A stretch of 9,625 nucleotides of DNA from Treponema sp. (GCA_031258505.1 JAIRMT010000062.1:1-9625), one strand, 5' to 3'; positions 1-6,902 are shown, counted from the stretch's first letter. The notes: generated from the letters alone by a model not told the origin. Numbers and translations: made by a program.

Positions 1-1
1 C

Positions 2-1108
2 TATGATATGGACGGCCTGCTTAAAGACGTAGAACAGCCGGGGCTTAAGGTACTGATCTATTCCTTTCCAATGGAATACGAGCGCTTTGAACCCCACAAA
101 GCGGTAAAGCGGGCTTTTCCCCAGGCGCTCTGTGTGGGGACATCTACGCAGGGAGGCTGGAGCAGTAATGGAATGGTGGAAAAAGGTCTCATGGCCATGT
201 CCCTGGGAACAGAGGAGGTGGAAGAGGTCTTTTTCAGCGTTAAAGAGGGCATCAAGAACGACCCTGTGCGCTGCGCCAAGGCCGCGATAGAGGACCTTAA
301 AAGTAAGCTCGGCTATCGGAGTATCACCCCGGATGACTACTTGGGCTTGATCTTCCTGGACGGGCTCAGCCTCGGGGAACTCATCATGCAGGCATTGAGC
401 ATGGAACCCCGGCTCAACCTGCCCTTTGTGGGAGGGGGCGCTTCAGCAGAAGACTTTATCAGGACTCTGGTAAGCTGCAATGACACCCTCTCTGCCGACG
501 GCCTGGTGCTGGTGGTTATGAAGATGCGGATACCCTTTTATCATACCCACTCGGTCCATCTCCTCCCTACGGGGATCACTATGGTGGCCACTAAGGTTAC
601 CGCAAAGGAGCGGATAGTCTGGGAGCTGAACGGCGAGCCTGCGGCTCCCTATTATGCCAAGCTCATAGGCGTAGGGAGCATAGGTCAGCTTAAAGGAGTA
701 GGGAACCTAGACCAGCTTAATGCGGAGGTGTTTATAAAGAATCCCCTGGGGGTAATTTCTGGGGATAAAGTCTATTGCCGAGACGCTGTCGGAGTGGCAG
801 AGGGAGGGGGCTTACGGTTCTTCTGCTATATAGAGGCAGGAACCATACTGCACCTGCTCAAGCCCGGAGACATCCTTGAGGAGAGCCGTAAAGTCCTGAC
901 GGAAGCCCAATCCCATCTGCCCCAGGTCCAAGCCGCGCTCTTGTATAACTGTGCTTTAAGGGCCGCGGAACTGAAGGCACTCAAGAAGGAACATGCCTTC
1001 AACGACCTGTTCAGGCCCCTGTCCTTTATCGGCTTTAACAGCTATGGGGAGGAACTTTTTACCCACCATAACCAGACCTTAACCGCGCTCTTTTTGGGGA
1101 GGCCCTAG
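2..1108 (+). CDS. FIST-domain sensor protein (5' end cut by window edge)
   Basis: The product matches the FIST_N plus FIST_C architecture, a cytoplasmic sensory module thought to bind small ligands such as amino acids. The FIST_N signature is visible as CVGTSTQGGW near residues 42-51, counting from the ATG at position 8. FIST_C spans roughly residues 215-345, with the glycine-rich VGVAEGGGLRFF stretch and the late LLYNCALRAAEL helix. No signal peptide or membrane segment is seen. The frame is open to the first base and the ATG at 8 falls where family members usually already have about 30 residues, so the true start probably lies upstream. The stop codon TAG abuts the ATG of the chemotaxis protein that follows, so the two are almost certainly co-translated. 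That context suggests the FIST protein supplies the input for the separate signalling protein. The family call is from remembered motifs, not a profile search. Confidence 0.82.
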   Translation, partial: YDMDGLLKDVEQPGLKVLIYSFPMEYERFEPHKAVKRAFPQALCVGTSTQGGWSSNGMVEKGLMAMSLGTEEVEEVFFSVKEGIKNDPVRCAKAAIEDLKSKLGYRSITPDDYLGLIFLDGLSLGELIMQALSMEPRLNLPFVGGGASAEDFIRTLVSCNDTLSADGLVLVVMKMRIPFYHTHSVHLLPTGITMVATKVTAKERIVWELNGEPAAPYYAKLIGVGSIGQLKGVGNLDQLNAEVFIKNPLGVISGDKVYCRDAVGVAEGGGLRFFCYIEAGTILHLLKPGDILEESRKVLTEAQSHLPQVQAALLYNCALRAAELKALKKEHAFNDLFRPLSFIGFNSYGEELFTHHNQTLTALFLGRP

Positions 1109-1957
1109 ATGACGAACCAGCAAAACCAGAGTGTCCTTGAACCGCGCAAGATGGAGCCTAAGGATGACCGCTTCAACCTCAAGCTGAAGCGGATTCTGCA
1201 TTACCTCAGTTCCAAACTCTCCTCTCTGTCCTTTGAGATTTTCGCACGGGTGGAGCTCCTCAATACGACCATACAGTACCTCAATGGTACCTTCAGTCGA
1301 GTTTCCGGTGTGATGAAGCAGGTACAAGGCTCTTTCCAGAGCAGTACCCGTTCCTTCATGGCATCGGTCAAGGAGCAGCAGCAGTATTTGGCGACCATAG
1401 ACCATGGCTACAAGGTCATTGATGAGGGCTTTCACCGGTCATTTGTCTTGACCGATGACTTACAAGGCATAGCCAAGTCTTCAGGAGAGAATCTGTCGGT
1501 GATCCACAACATTACGGAGATCACCAATGTCCTTGCCCTTAACGCTTCGATTGAGGCAGCCCGAGCCGGGTCAGCGGGCAAGGGCTTTGCGGTAGTGGCA
1601 GGGGAGATACGCAGGCACGCCGGTACGACCAAGGATGCAGTAGCTAAGATTTCCCAGAACGTCGAGGATCTCATCAAGAGGATAGACTCCTTGTCCAAGG
1701 AGATGAACGGCATGAAGGGAGAGGTGGAAGAGGGGAAGCGTATGATAGAGAAGCTGGTATCGAAGAACCAGGGTGAGCAGAGCCTCATAGAGACGGTAAC
1801 CAGGGACTTAAGCGCCCTGGACACGACCTTTGCCGAGTACGATAGGATAAACGAGACTTTAAACACCATGATAGACCAATCGAACCGGGGCAAAGAGGAC
1901 ATCCAGAAGATGCTCATAGTATTCCAACAAAACCTCACCCCCGGCCAGCGGGCGTGA
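1109..1957 (+). CDS. Soluble methyl-accepting chemotaxis protein, signalling domain only
   Basis: The 282-residue protein contains the conserved MCP hairpin tip that contacts CheA and CheW, with NVLALNASIEAARAG at residues 140-154 followed by GKGFAVVAGEIRRHA to residue 171. The flanking sequence (about 20-135 and 175-270) is rich in heptad-like hydrophobic spacing, as expected for the antiparallel coiled coil. There is no transmembrane segment, HAMP domain or periplasmic sensor domain, so it should be cytoplasmic. After the tip the usual EIRxLAE motif reads EIRRHAG, a small departure from consensus. The ATG directly follows the TAG of the FIST gene and is preceded by GGGGAGG about 7 bases upstream, which supports this start. 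A likely role is to relay the state of the adjacent FIST protein to the chemotaxis array; that is inference from gene order. Which residues are methylated cannot be told here. Confidence 0.88.
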   Translation: MTNQQNQSVLEPRKMEPKDDRFNLKLKRILHYLSSKLSSLSFEIFARVELLNTTIQYLNGTFSRVSGVMKQVQGSFQSSTRSFMASVKEQQQYLATIDHGYKVIDEGFHRSFVLTDDLQGIAKSSGENLSVIHNITEITNVLALNASIEAARAGSAGKGFAVVAGEIRRHAGTTKDAVAKISQNVEDLIKRIDSLSKEMNGMKGEVEEGKRMIEKLVSKNQGEQSLIETVTRDLSALDTTFAEYDRINETLNTMIDQSNRGKEDIQKMLIVFQQNLTPGQRA

Positions 1958-2289
1958 GACCCCTATAAGGCAGTGGTAATAAAGTTGATGAATTGAATAG
2001 TGAAAAGAAAAATGGCATATCCAACAAATGTTTTGCATTGGGCGTCATGTTTCGCAAGTTCCTCATTACAGCGGAGGGTAAGCCCCGAAGCGACGGGGGC
2101 GGCTAAAACGTATTTTGGGTTTCGGCAGACGGCTGAAAAACGCGAGGCAAGCTGGGCCTTTAGCCGGGTGGCGCTTTCAAGCGTAGCGAATCTGACGATT
2201 ATCCATCTGCCTAGCTCTCGGTAAATCTAAAAGATGGCTGTCGCATTATATTATGAAATATAAAAAAGAGAATTATTATAACCCACACA
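1958..2289. other. Non-coding stretch with a potentially folded segment
   Basis: No convincing gene is seen. The part at 2040-2225 has several nested complementarities. CGGCTAAA (2100-2107) pairs perfectly with TTTAGCCG (2159-2166). Just inside, CGTATTTT pairs with GAAAAACG with one mismatch. CCCCG/CGGGG forms a small stem around 2082-2097, and CGCTT/AAGCG a tight one near 2172-2183. This could be a structured RNA or the palindromic core of a dispersed repeat. I do not recognise it as RNase P RNA, tmRNA, 6S RNA or a known riboswitch. Near 2246-2263 an AT-rich inverted repeat (TTATATT/AATATAA, 4-nt loop) precedes a run of six A. A 74-codon open frame at 2000-2224 is judged spurious. Confidence 0.35.
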
Positions 2290-2340
2290 CGCCGTTCCGC
2301 ACAGCGGGATTTACCCGCGGCAGAACGGCGGATTCTTTAT
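2290..2340 (+). terminator. Terminator-like two-part hairpin with T-rich tail
   Basis: CGCCGTTC (2290-2297) pairs perfectly with GAACGGCG (2323-2330). Within it, GCGGG (2304-2308) pairs with CCCGC (2314-2318) around an ATTTA loop. The + strand then reads GATTCTTTATTTG, a T-rich but not pure T tail. It could end transcripts of the FIST/MCP operon or of the folded segment. On the - strand the T-rich run lies about 25 bases beyond the stem, so it is a weaker terminator for the hydrogenase operon. It may instead belong to the palindromic repeat cluster that follows. Confidence 0.45.
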
Positions 2341-2342
2341 TT

Positions 2343-2374
2343 GTTTCAATCCACGCACTCACATGAAACGCGAC
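2343..2374 (-). repeat. Orphan 32-nt sequence resembling a type I-C CRISPR repeat
   Basis: On the + strand the segment begins GTTTCAATCCACGC and ends GCGAC, 32 bases in all. Reversed, it starts GTCGC and ends GCGTGGATTGAAAC, the pattern and length typical of type I-C CRISPR repeats. The inner part is only an imperfect palindrome (TCA/TGA next to CGC/GCG). No second exact copy occurs at repeat-plus-spacer distance, and no cas gene is in the window, so this is not a working array. Chance similarity or kinship with the neighbouring palindromic repeats is possible. Confidence 0.4.
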
Positions 2375-2388
2375 AGCGCCCTTACCGT

Positions 2389-2504
2389 GGGGTTTAATAC
2401 CCCGCCCTTTGGGGGCGTAAAACTGGGGGCGCGGGGGATTTGTTCCCCCGCATACGATACGCTTTCAAGGAGAAAGCTTCAATACCCCGCCATGAATGGC
2501 GGGG
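2389..2504. repeat. Cluster of GC-rich palindromes (REP-like)
   Basis: Five stems are packed into about 115 bases: GGGGT/ACCCC (2389-2403); CGCCC/GGGCG (2403-2417); an 8-bp stem GCGGGGGA/TCCCCCGC with 5-nt loop (2431-2451); GCTTTC/GAAAGC (2461-2477); and a perfect 9-bp stem CCCCGCCAT/ATGGCGGGG with 2-nt loop (2485-2504). The first and last units share the lead-in TTYAATACCCCGCC. The last palindrome, like the hairpin at 2290-2330, is followed by GATTCnTTATTT. Such repeated CCCCGCC...GGCGGGG units resemble REP elements. The final stem lies only 5 bases beyond the hydA stop, so it may also protect or end the hydrogenase mRNA, although no T-run follows on the - strand. Confidence 0.55.
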
Positions 2505-2509
2505 ATTCG

Positions 2510-4261
2510 TTATTTCAGGTACAGCGGACGCTCCACATACTTTGTGTGTAGAAGCTCGTGCGCCTTGTGTCCATTCGGTTCACCGAGGAAGTCCTTGTAA
2601 ACCTGCTGGATAAAGGGGTTCTGGTGTGAACAGCGATACGGGGACTGGGCGTCGTCAGTGTAGAGACCTGTAGCGCGTTTCGTGCGGATTTCGTCAACAC
2701 AGCCGTAGGGTTGCCCGCCGCCAGCAACACAACCGCCTCGACACGCCATCACCTCGACAAAGTGGTAGGGCGGCTCTTTACCGGCTTTGCGCGCATCCCT
2801 GATTTCATCCAACACTGCGGCAATGTTGCCCATCTGATGGGCAACCGCTATGCGGAGTTTCTTGCCGTTGATGTTGATCTCAGTGGACTTCACGCCCTCA
2901 AGACCGCGCACGGGTTGCAGGCTCACGTCGTCGAGTTCCTGCTTGGTGATGAGATAGTAGGCGCTGCGAACAGCCGCTTCCATCACGCCGCCGCTTGTGC
3001 CGAAGATTGTGCCGGCTCCAGTGTATGGGCCAAGCGGATTGTCAGCTTCTTCATCCGGCAGTTCGAGTATCTGAATGCCTGCCTGCTTGATCATGCGGGC
3101 AAGTTCACGGGTTGTGATGGAAATGTCCACGTCATAGCCATACCCCGCGCTCTTCATGTCGTCATTGCGCCGTGTCTCCCACTTTTTGGCAGTACAGGGC
3201 ATGATTGACACTGAGTAGACCGTGGCCGGGTCTACGCCGGCTTTCTGCGCCCAATACGCCTTGATCATCGCGCCCATTATCTGCTGGGGCGACTTTGCCG
3301 TAGAGAAGTTCGGAATCATGTCCGTGTAATACTTCTCCATGTAGTCAACCCAAGCCGGACAACAGCTCGTGATGAGCGGTAGGTTGTCGCCGTCGCTGAT
3401 GCGCTTCACCAGTTCAGTGCCTTCTTCCATTATAGTGAGGTCTGCTGAGAAGTTCGTGTCAAACACGGTCTTGAAACCGAGGCGGCGGAGCGCGGCATAG
3501 ATTTTCTTAGTAAGCAGCGTGCCGGGTTCCAGCCCGAACTCTTCGGCAAGCGCGACACGCACTGCCGGGGCAATTTGTACCACTGTATGGGTGTCGGGTT
3601 TTTGAAGCGCGTCCCACACTTTCACCGTGTCATCGCGCTCGTAGATGGCGCCAACCGGACAATGCGCGGCGCACTGTCCGCACTTGATACAGGGGCTGTC
3701 GCCGAATGCGGTGTCTGCGGCGCTGGCTATGCGTCCGCTGAAGCCGCGTCCGAGGAATTCAAGCGCCCACACGTTCTGCACGGACTGGCAGACCTTCACG
3801 CAACGACCGCAACGCACACACTTTTCAGGGTTAAGCACTATGGCCGGGTTGGTGTCATCAACAGGCAGCTTACTAAGCAGTTTGATGAAGGGGCTTTCGC
3901 GTATGCCGAACTCTTCGGCTAGGGTTTGCAGCTCGCAACTGCCATTGCGGGGACACTGGAGACAGTCGTTGGGGTGGTTGGACAGGATGAGTTCAACCAC
4001 TGTGCGACGAACCGCAATGAGTTCAGGGTCGTGGGTAATGATGTCCATGTTCTCTGCGACAGCAGTGGTACAGGCTCGCGCCATGCGCGGGCTGCCCGGA
4101 CCAGCGGTTCGCACAATGCAGAGGCCGCAGGAACCCCACGGGGGAAGGTCAGGGTTATAGCAGAGGGTCGGAATCTTAATGTTGACCTTCTTTGCCGCCT
4201 CAAGAATCGAGGTTCCTTCCTCAACTTGAAGGGCTATGCCATTTATCTTGCAATTTACCAT
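2510..4261 (-). CDS. hydA: [FeFe]-hydrogenase catalytic subunit HydA (HndD type)
   Basis: This is the H2-producing or H2-oxidising subunit, cytoplasmic, 583 residues. An N-terminal [2Fe-2S] domain uses C34, C45, C48 and C64. A His-Cys3 cluster follows (H96, C100, C103, C109), then a two-cluster ferredoxin domain (C148, C151, C154, C158 and C191, C194, C197, C201). The H-cluster domain carries all three signatures: TSCCPAW at 298-304, MPCTAKKWE at 354-362 and the MACRGGCVAGGGQP motif at 505-518. C301, C356, C507 and C511 are the expected cluster ligands, and C300 the proton-relay cysteine. The relay residues E280, E283 and S320 are also present. The small-subunit-like tail is included, but there is no extra C-terminal [2Fe-2S] domain as in Thermotoga HydA. 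The length is like Desulfovibrio HndD. The ATG has AAGGAG 8 bases upstream, overlapping the hydB stop. It is the last gene of the operon. Confidence 0.97.
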   Translation of the reverse strand: MVNCKINGIALQVEEGTSILEAAKKVNIKIPTLCYNPDLPPWGSCGLCIVRTAGPGSPRMARACTTAVAENMDIITHDPELIAVRRTVVELILSNHPNDCLQCPRNGSCELQTLAEEFGIRESPFIKLLSKLPVDDTNPAIVLNPEKCVRCGRCVKVCQSVQNVWALEFLGRGFSGRIASAADTAFGDSPCIKCGQCAAHCPVGAIYERDDTVKVWDALQKPDTHTVVQIAPAVRVALAEEFGLEPGTLLTKKIYAALRRLGFKTVFDTNFSADLTIMEEGTELVKRISDGDNLPLITSCCPAWVDYMEKYYTDMIPNFSTAKSPQQIMGAMIKAYWAQKAGVDPATVYSVSIMPCTAKKWETRRNDDMKSAGYGYDVDISITTRELARMIKQAGIQILELPDEEADNPLGPYTGAGTIFGTSGGVMEAAVRSAYYLITKQELDDVSLQPVRGLEGVKSTEININGKKLRIAVAHQMGNIAAVLDEIRDARKAGKEPPYHFVEVMACRGGCVAGGGQPYGCVDEIRTKRATGLYTDDAQSPYRCSHQNPFIQQVYKDFLGEPNGHKAHELLHTKYVERPLYLK

Positions 4262-4273
4262 AGTCTTTTCTCC

Positions 4274-6148
4274 TTATACCTTGACGATAGCGCTGAATTT
4301 ACAGCTCCTGAAACATTCGCCGCACTTGATACACTTGCTCTGATCAATGACGTGGGGTTTTTTCACCTCGCCGCTGATACAGTTGACCGGACAACGCTTG
4401 GCGCAGAGTGTGCAGCCTTTGCACTTGTCCGCCACGATCTCGTAACGCAGGAGCTTCTTACACTTGCCTGCACGACATTTCTTGTCGTGGATATGCTCAA
4501 GGTACTCGTCCCTGAAGTTCTTCACGGTGGACAGGGTGGGATTCGCGGCTGTGGAACCAAGCGCACAGAGCGACGCCTTGGTCATGGCTTTGCCGATGGA
4601 TTCCAGTTTATCGAGGTCAGCCTCGTCGCCATTGCCCGCTGTAATCTTGTTGAGGATGGCCAGTATCTGACTGGTACCGATACGGCAAGGGGAACACTTG
4701 CCGCAGGACTCGTCAACGCAGAAGTCCATGTAGAAACGCGCCACGTCTACCACGCAGTCATCTTCGTCCATAACGATCATGCCGCCTGAACCCATCATGG
4801 AACCCATGAGGGTGAGCTGCTTGAAGTCAATAGGAGTATCAAGCGCTGCTTCGGTCAAGATACCGCCGGATGGACCGCCGGTCTGCACGCCTTTGAACTT
4901 TCTGCCGTTTTTAATGCCGCCGCCAATATCAAAGATGATCTCGCGCAGGGTTGTACCCATTGGTACCTCAACAAGGCCGGAGTTCTGCACCTTGCCGGTG
5001 AGCGCGAAGACTTTTGTGCCTTTGGAATCCTCTGTTCCCATTGAGGCGAACCATGCGCCGCCTCTGGTGAGTATCTCAGGGATGTTTGCGTAGGTCTCGA
5101 CGTTGTTGATAACCGTGGGTTTAGCCCAGAGGCCGGAAAAAGCCGGGAATGGCGGCTTTGGTGTCGGCATACCGCGCTGACCTTCGACTGAGCGCATGAG
5201 CGCTGTTTCCTCGCCGCAGACAAACGCGCCCGCGCCAAGGCGTATCTCAATGTCAAAGTCAAAGCCCGAGCCCAGAATGTCCTTGCCGAGCAAACCGTAT
5301 TCTTTGGCCTGCTTCAGGGCGATTTCAAGGCGATGTACTGCCAGCGGGTATTCTGCGCGGATATACACAAAGCCCTGGTTAGAGCCGATGGTCTTGCCGC
5401 AGATTGTCATGGCTTCGATAACAGAATGAGGGTCGCCCTCAATGGTGGAGCGGTCCATGTACGCGCCCGGATCGCCTTCGTCGGCGTTACAGACCACGTA
5501 CTTCACATCGTTCTGCACCTTGCGGGTAGTATCCCACTTCATCCAGGTAGGGAAGCCCGCGCCGCCGCGTCCGCGAAGTCCTGATGTTTTAAGCTCGCCG
5601 ATGATGTATTCCGGCTGCCATTCAAAGAGCGCTTTCTCAAGGCTCCCATACCCGCCGCCGTGAGCGATGTACTCGTGAATGTCCTCTGGATTGAGTACCC
5701 CGCAGTTCCGCAGCACCACGCGCACCTGCTTTTGGTAAAAACCAATGGGCGGCAGGTCTGCAAGCGCAGAACCGCTGGTAGCAACGACTTTCCCCTCGGC
5801 GTCTTTGCACATAAGGCGCGTAAGCTCTTTTCCGCCAACAATTTGTTCGGCGATGATGTCCTTAGCGTCCTCTGGTTTTACGTCGACATAAAACGAGTTT
5901 TCCGGCAGGACTTTGACGATAGGGCCTTTCTCGCAGAACCCGAAACAGCCGGTCTTAATGACCTGCACCTTGTCGGCCACGCCCTGTTTCTTGGCCTCCT
6001 CGATAAGCCCCTCGTAAATCTCAACACCCTTGTTTGACTGACAGGCGGTTCCGCCGCAGGTCATGATGTAGTGGCATCCGGGCTTTCTGAAAGCAGCGCT
6101 TTGCGCTTCCCGCAGTTGATGCAGACCCTCTCTGCTCAGTTTTGCCAT
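4274..6148 (-). CDS. hydB: Bifurcating hydrogenase NADH/FMN subunit HydB (HndB-HndC fusion)
   Basis: The 624-residue NuoF-like subunit binds NAD(H) and FMN and is the site of flavin-linked electron exchange in HydABC complexes. An N-terminal thioredoxin-like [2Fe-2S] domain has C31, C36, C68 and C72. The NuoF core shows the glycine-rich nucleotide site GLRGRGGAGFP (190-200) and the CNADEGDPGAY motif (220-230). A [4Fe-4S] site of the NuoF N3 type follows, C482, C485, C488 and C528. The C-terminal ferredoxin domain carries two [4Fe-4S] motifs (C576, C579, C582, C586 and C606, C609, C612, C616). H552, H554, C558 and C563 just before it could bind another metal ion; this is a guess. In Desulfovibrio the N-terminal domain is a separate HndB protein; here it is fused. 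The start has AAGGAGG close upstream, formed partly by the hydC stop codon. Confidence 0.95.
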   Translation of the reverse strand: MAKLSREGLHQLREAQSAAFRKPGCHYIMTCGGTACQSNKGVEIYEGLIEEAKKQGVADKVQVIKTGCFGFCEKGPIVKVLPENSFYVDVKPEDAKDIIAEQIVGGKELTRLMCKDAEGKVVATSGSALADLPPIGFYQKQVRVVLRNCGVLNPEDIHEYIAHGGGYGSLEKALFEWQPEYIIGELKTSGLRGRGGAGFPTWMKWDTTRKVQNDVKYVVCNADEGDPGAYMDRSTIEGDPHSVIEAMTICGKTIGSNQGFVYIRAEYPLAVHRLEIALKQAKEYGLLGKDILGSGFDFDIEIRLGAGAFVCGEETALMRSVEGQRGMPTPKPPFPAFSGLWAKPTVINNVETYANIPEILTRGGAWFASMGTEDSKGTKVFALTGKVQNSGLVEVPMGTTLREIIFDIGGGIKNGRKFKGVQTGGPSGGILTEAALDTPIDFKQLTLMGSMMGSGGMIVMDEDDCVVDVARFYMDFCVDESCGKCSPCRIGTSQILAILNKITAGNGDEADLDKLESIGKAMTKASLCALGSTAANPTLSTVKNFRDEYLEHIHDKKCRAGKCKKLLRYEIVADKCKGCTLCAKRCPVNCISGEVKKPHVIDQSKCIKCGECFRSCKFSAIVKV

Positions 6149-6159
6149 TGTGTACCTCC

Positions 6160-6642
6160 TTATTTGTATTTCTCGAAAATCTTAGGAAGCTGAGTCTTAC
6201 TCAGCTTACCGTAAGTCTCGTTCCCGATGGTCATAACCGGCGCCAGCCCGCAACAACCCACGCAGCGGACCGGGTCCACAGAGAAAAGCCCGTCCGCAGT
6301 AACCTCATCCTCTTTGATCTTGAGCAGGTTCCGCGCTTCTTCAATGAGATCACCGCCGCCTTTGAGGTAGCAGGCGGTTCCCATGCACACGGAAATCTTG
6401 TGTTTACCCGGCTTGCTTGTCTTGAAGAAGTGGTAAAACGTAACCACACCGTAGATGCGAGCCAGCGGGATGCCAGTGAGAATAGCGAGTTTCTCTGCCG
6501 CCGGCCGGGAGATGAACCCATAGGTCTCCTGGGTCTTGTGCAGCATCATGATGAGACTGCCTGGTTTGACCTTCCATTCGTCGATGAACGCCAGCAGTTC
6601 CGGCGGGAATTCAAAGGCTTCCCCGCCTTGCGTCTGTGTCAT
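6160..6642 (-). CDS. hydC: Bifurcating hydrogenase [2Fe-2S] subunit HydC (NuoE/HndA family)
   Basis: This 160-residue protein is the small thioredoxin-fold [2Fe-2S] subunit that sits against the NuoF-like HydB. The ligand pattern is visible as CMGTAC at 86-91 and CVGCCGLAP from 127, so the expected ligands are C86, C91, C127 and C131. The N-terminal helical region (about 10-75) has the family features ISRPAAEKLA and IYGVVTFYHFF. The length matches NuoE/HndA proteins. The ATG is preceded by GGAGGT with a 6-base gap. It is the first gene of the hydrogenase operon, 11 bp before hydB, an order shared with many HydCBA and Hnd operons. With HydB and HydA it should form the soluble complex that couples H2 to both NAD(H) and ferredoxin. 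The hydEFG maturation genes needed for the H-cluster are not in the window. Confidence 0.95.
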   Translation of the reverse strand: MTQTQGGEAFEFPPELLAFIDEWKVKPGSLIMMLHKTQETYGFISRPAAEKLAILTGIPLARIYGVVTFYHFFKTSKPGKHKISVCMGTACYLKGGGDLIEEARNLLKIKEDEVTADGLFSVDPVRCVGCCGLAPVMTIGNETYGKLSKTQLPKIFEKYK

Positions 6643-6663
6643 AGTAGTACCTCCATTCGTTTG

Positions 6664-6690
6664 GATAAAAGTTTATCTTGATAAAAGATA
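6664..6690 (-). promoter_or_regulatory. Candidate operator of alternating GATAAA/TTTATC half-sites upstream of hydC
   Basis: Three 6-base half-sites alternate in orientation with 2-base gaps: GATAAA (6664-6669), TTTATC (6672-6677) and GATAAA (6680-6685). They form two overlapping perfect palindromes. A further inverted repeat, TATCTT/AAGATA, spans 6674-6690. The array lies 22-48 bases upstream of the hydC ATG, where a repressor would block transcription. A - strand promoter just upstream is only weakly suggested (TTGCTT at 6715-6710, 17 bases, AATATC at 6692-6687). The site does not match the Rex or FNR consensus I know. Confidence 0.45.
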
Positions 6691-6735
6691 TTGACAGTTT
6701 ACTAGTATTAAGCAATTTACGCAATCTAAGTTTTT

Positions 6736-6777
6736 CTATTTAGCCTCAGAATAAACGCATAGAAATTCCTCAGACAT
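6736..6777 (-). pseudogene. 14-codon 5' remnant of a gene related to the one at 9386-9625
   Basis: The short frame reads MSEEFLCVYSEAK and then stops, with GGGAGG just before the ATG. The partial gene at the right edge begins MPGKFLCVYPAK with similar bases before its ATG. The DNA match is 17 of 17 at ATAAACGCATAGAAATT (6751-6767 and 9584-9600), with looser similarity beyond. After about nine codons the similarity ends, so this looks like the 5' stub of a broken copy. The function of the family is not recognised. Confidence 0.45.
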
Positions 6778-6791
6778 CCTCCCTGCTATAG

Positions 6792-6899
6792 ATACGTTTG
6801 CCGAGCGATCGGTATACGCCTGCGCTGGGATTTGATGAGCATATCGAGACCATGTTCAAGCTGCTTAACGACCAGGCTATTCAGAGCCTCCTGCCTTAG
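6792..6899 (+). pseudogene. Possible 3' fragment of an unrecognised gene
   Basis: A 35-codon open frame runs from just after an in-frame TAG to a TAG at 6897-6899. It reads like real protein (DRYTPALGFDEHIETMFKLL near the middle), but has no start codon near its beginning and no Shine-Dalgarno site. It is best explained as the tail of a gene whose 5' part was lost. I do not recognise the family. Chance is possible at this length. Confidence 0.3.
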
Positions 6900-6902
6900 A
6901 GC

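Noticed and set aside
2000..2224. 74-codon + strand open frame after the MCP gene
   Set aside because: No good ribosome site, unusual composition, and it runs straight through the nested inverted repeats, so a non-coding explanation is better.
2343..2504. A CRISPR array
   Set aside because: The three TTYAAT...CGC units are spaced 49 and 84 bases apart and differ too much in sequence; there is no regular repeat-spacer pattern.
2363..2551. 62-codon + strand open frame
   Set aside because: It begins inside the CRISPR-like repeat, crosses the palindromes and overlaps the 3' end of hydA; it is a by-product of the repeats.
3926..4789. 287-codon + strand open frame opposite hydA and hydB
   Set aside because: It is antisense to two clearly recognised genes and has no family features; long antisense frames are common in this base composition.
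6664..6690. Rex or FNR binding site
   Set aside because: The half-sites GATAAA/TTTATC do not match TTGTGAA-type Rex sites or the TTGAT-N4-ATCAA FNR pattern.
6691..6720. + strand promoter starting from TTGACA at 6691
   Set aside because: No acceptable -10 box lies 16-18 bases downstream, and no + strand gene follows closely.
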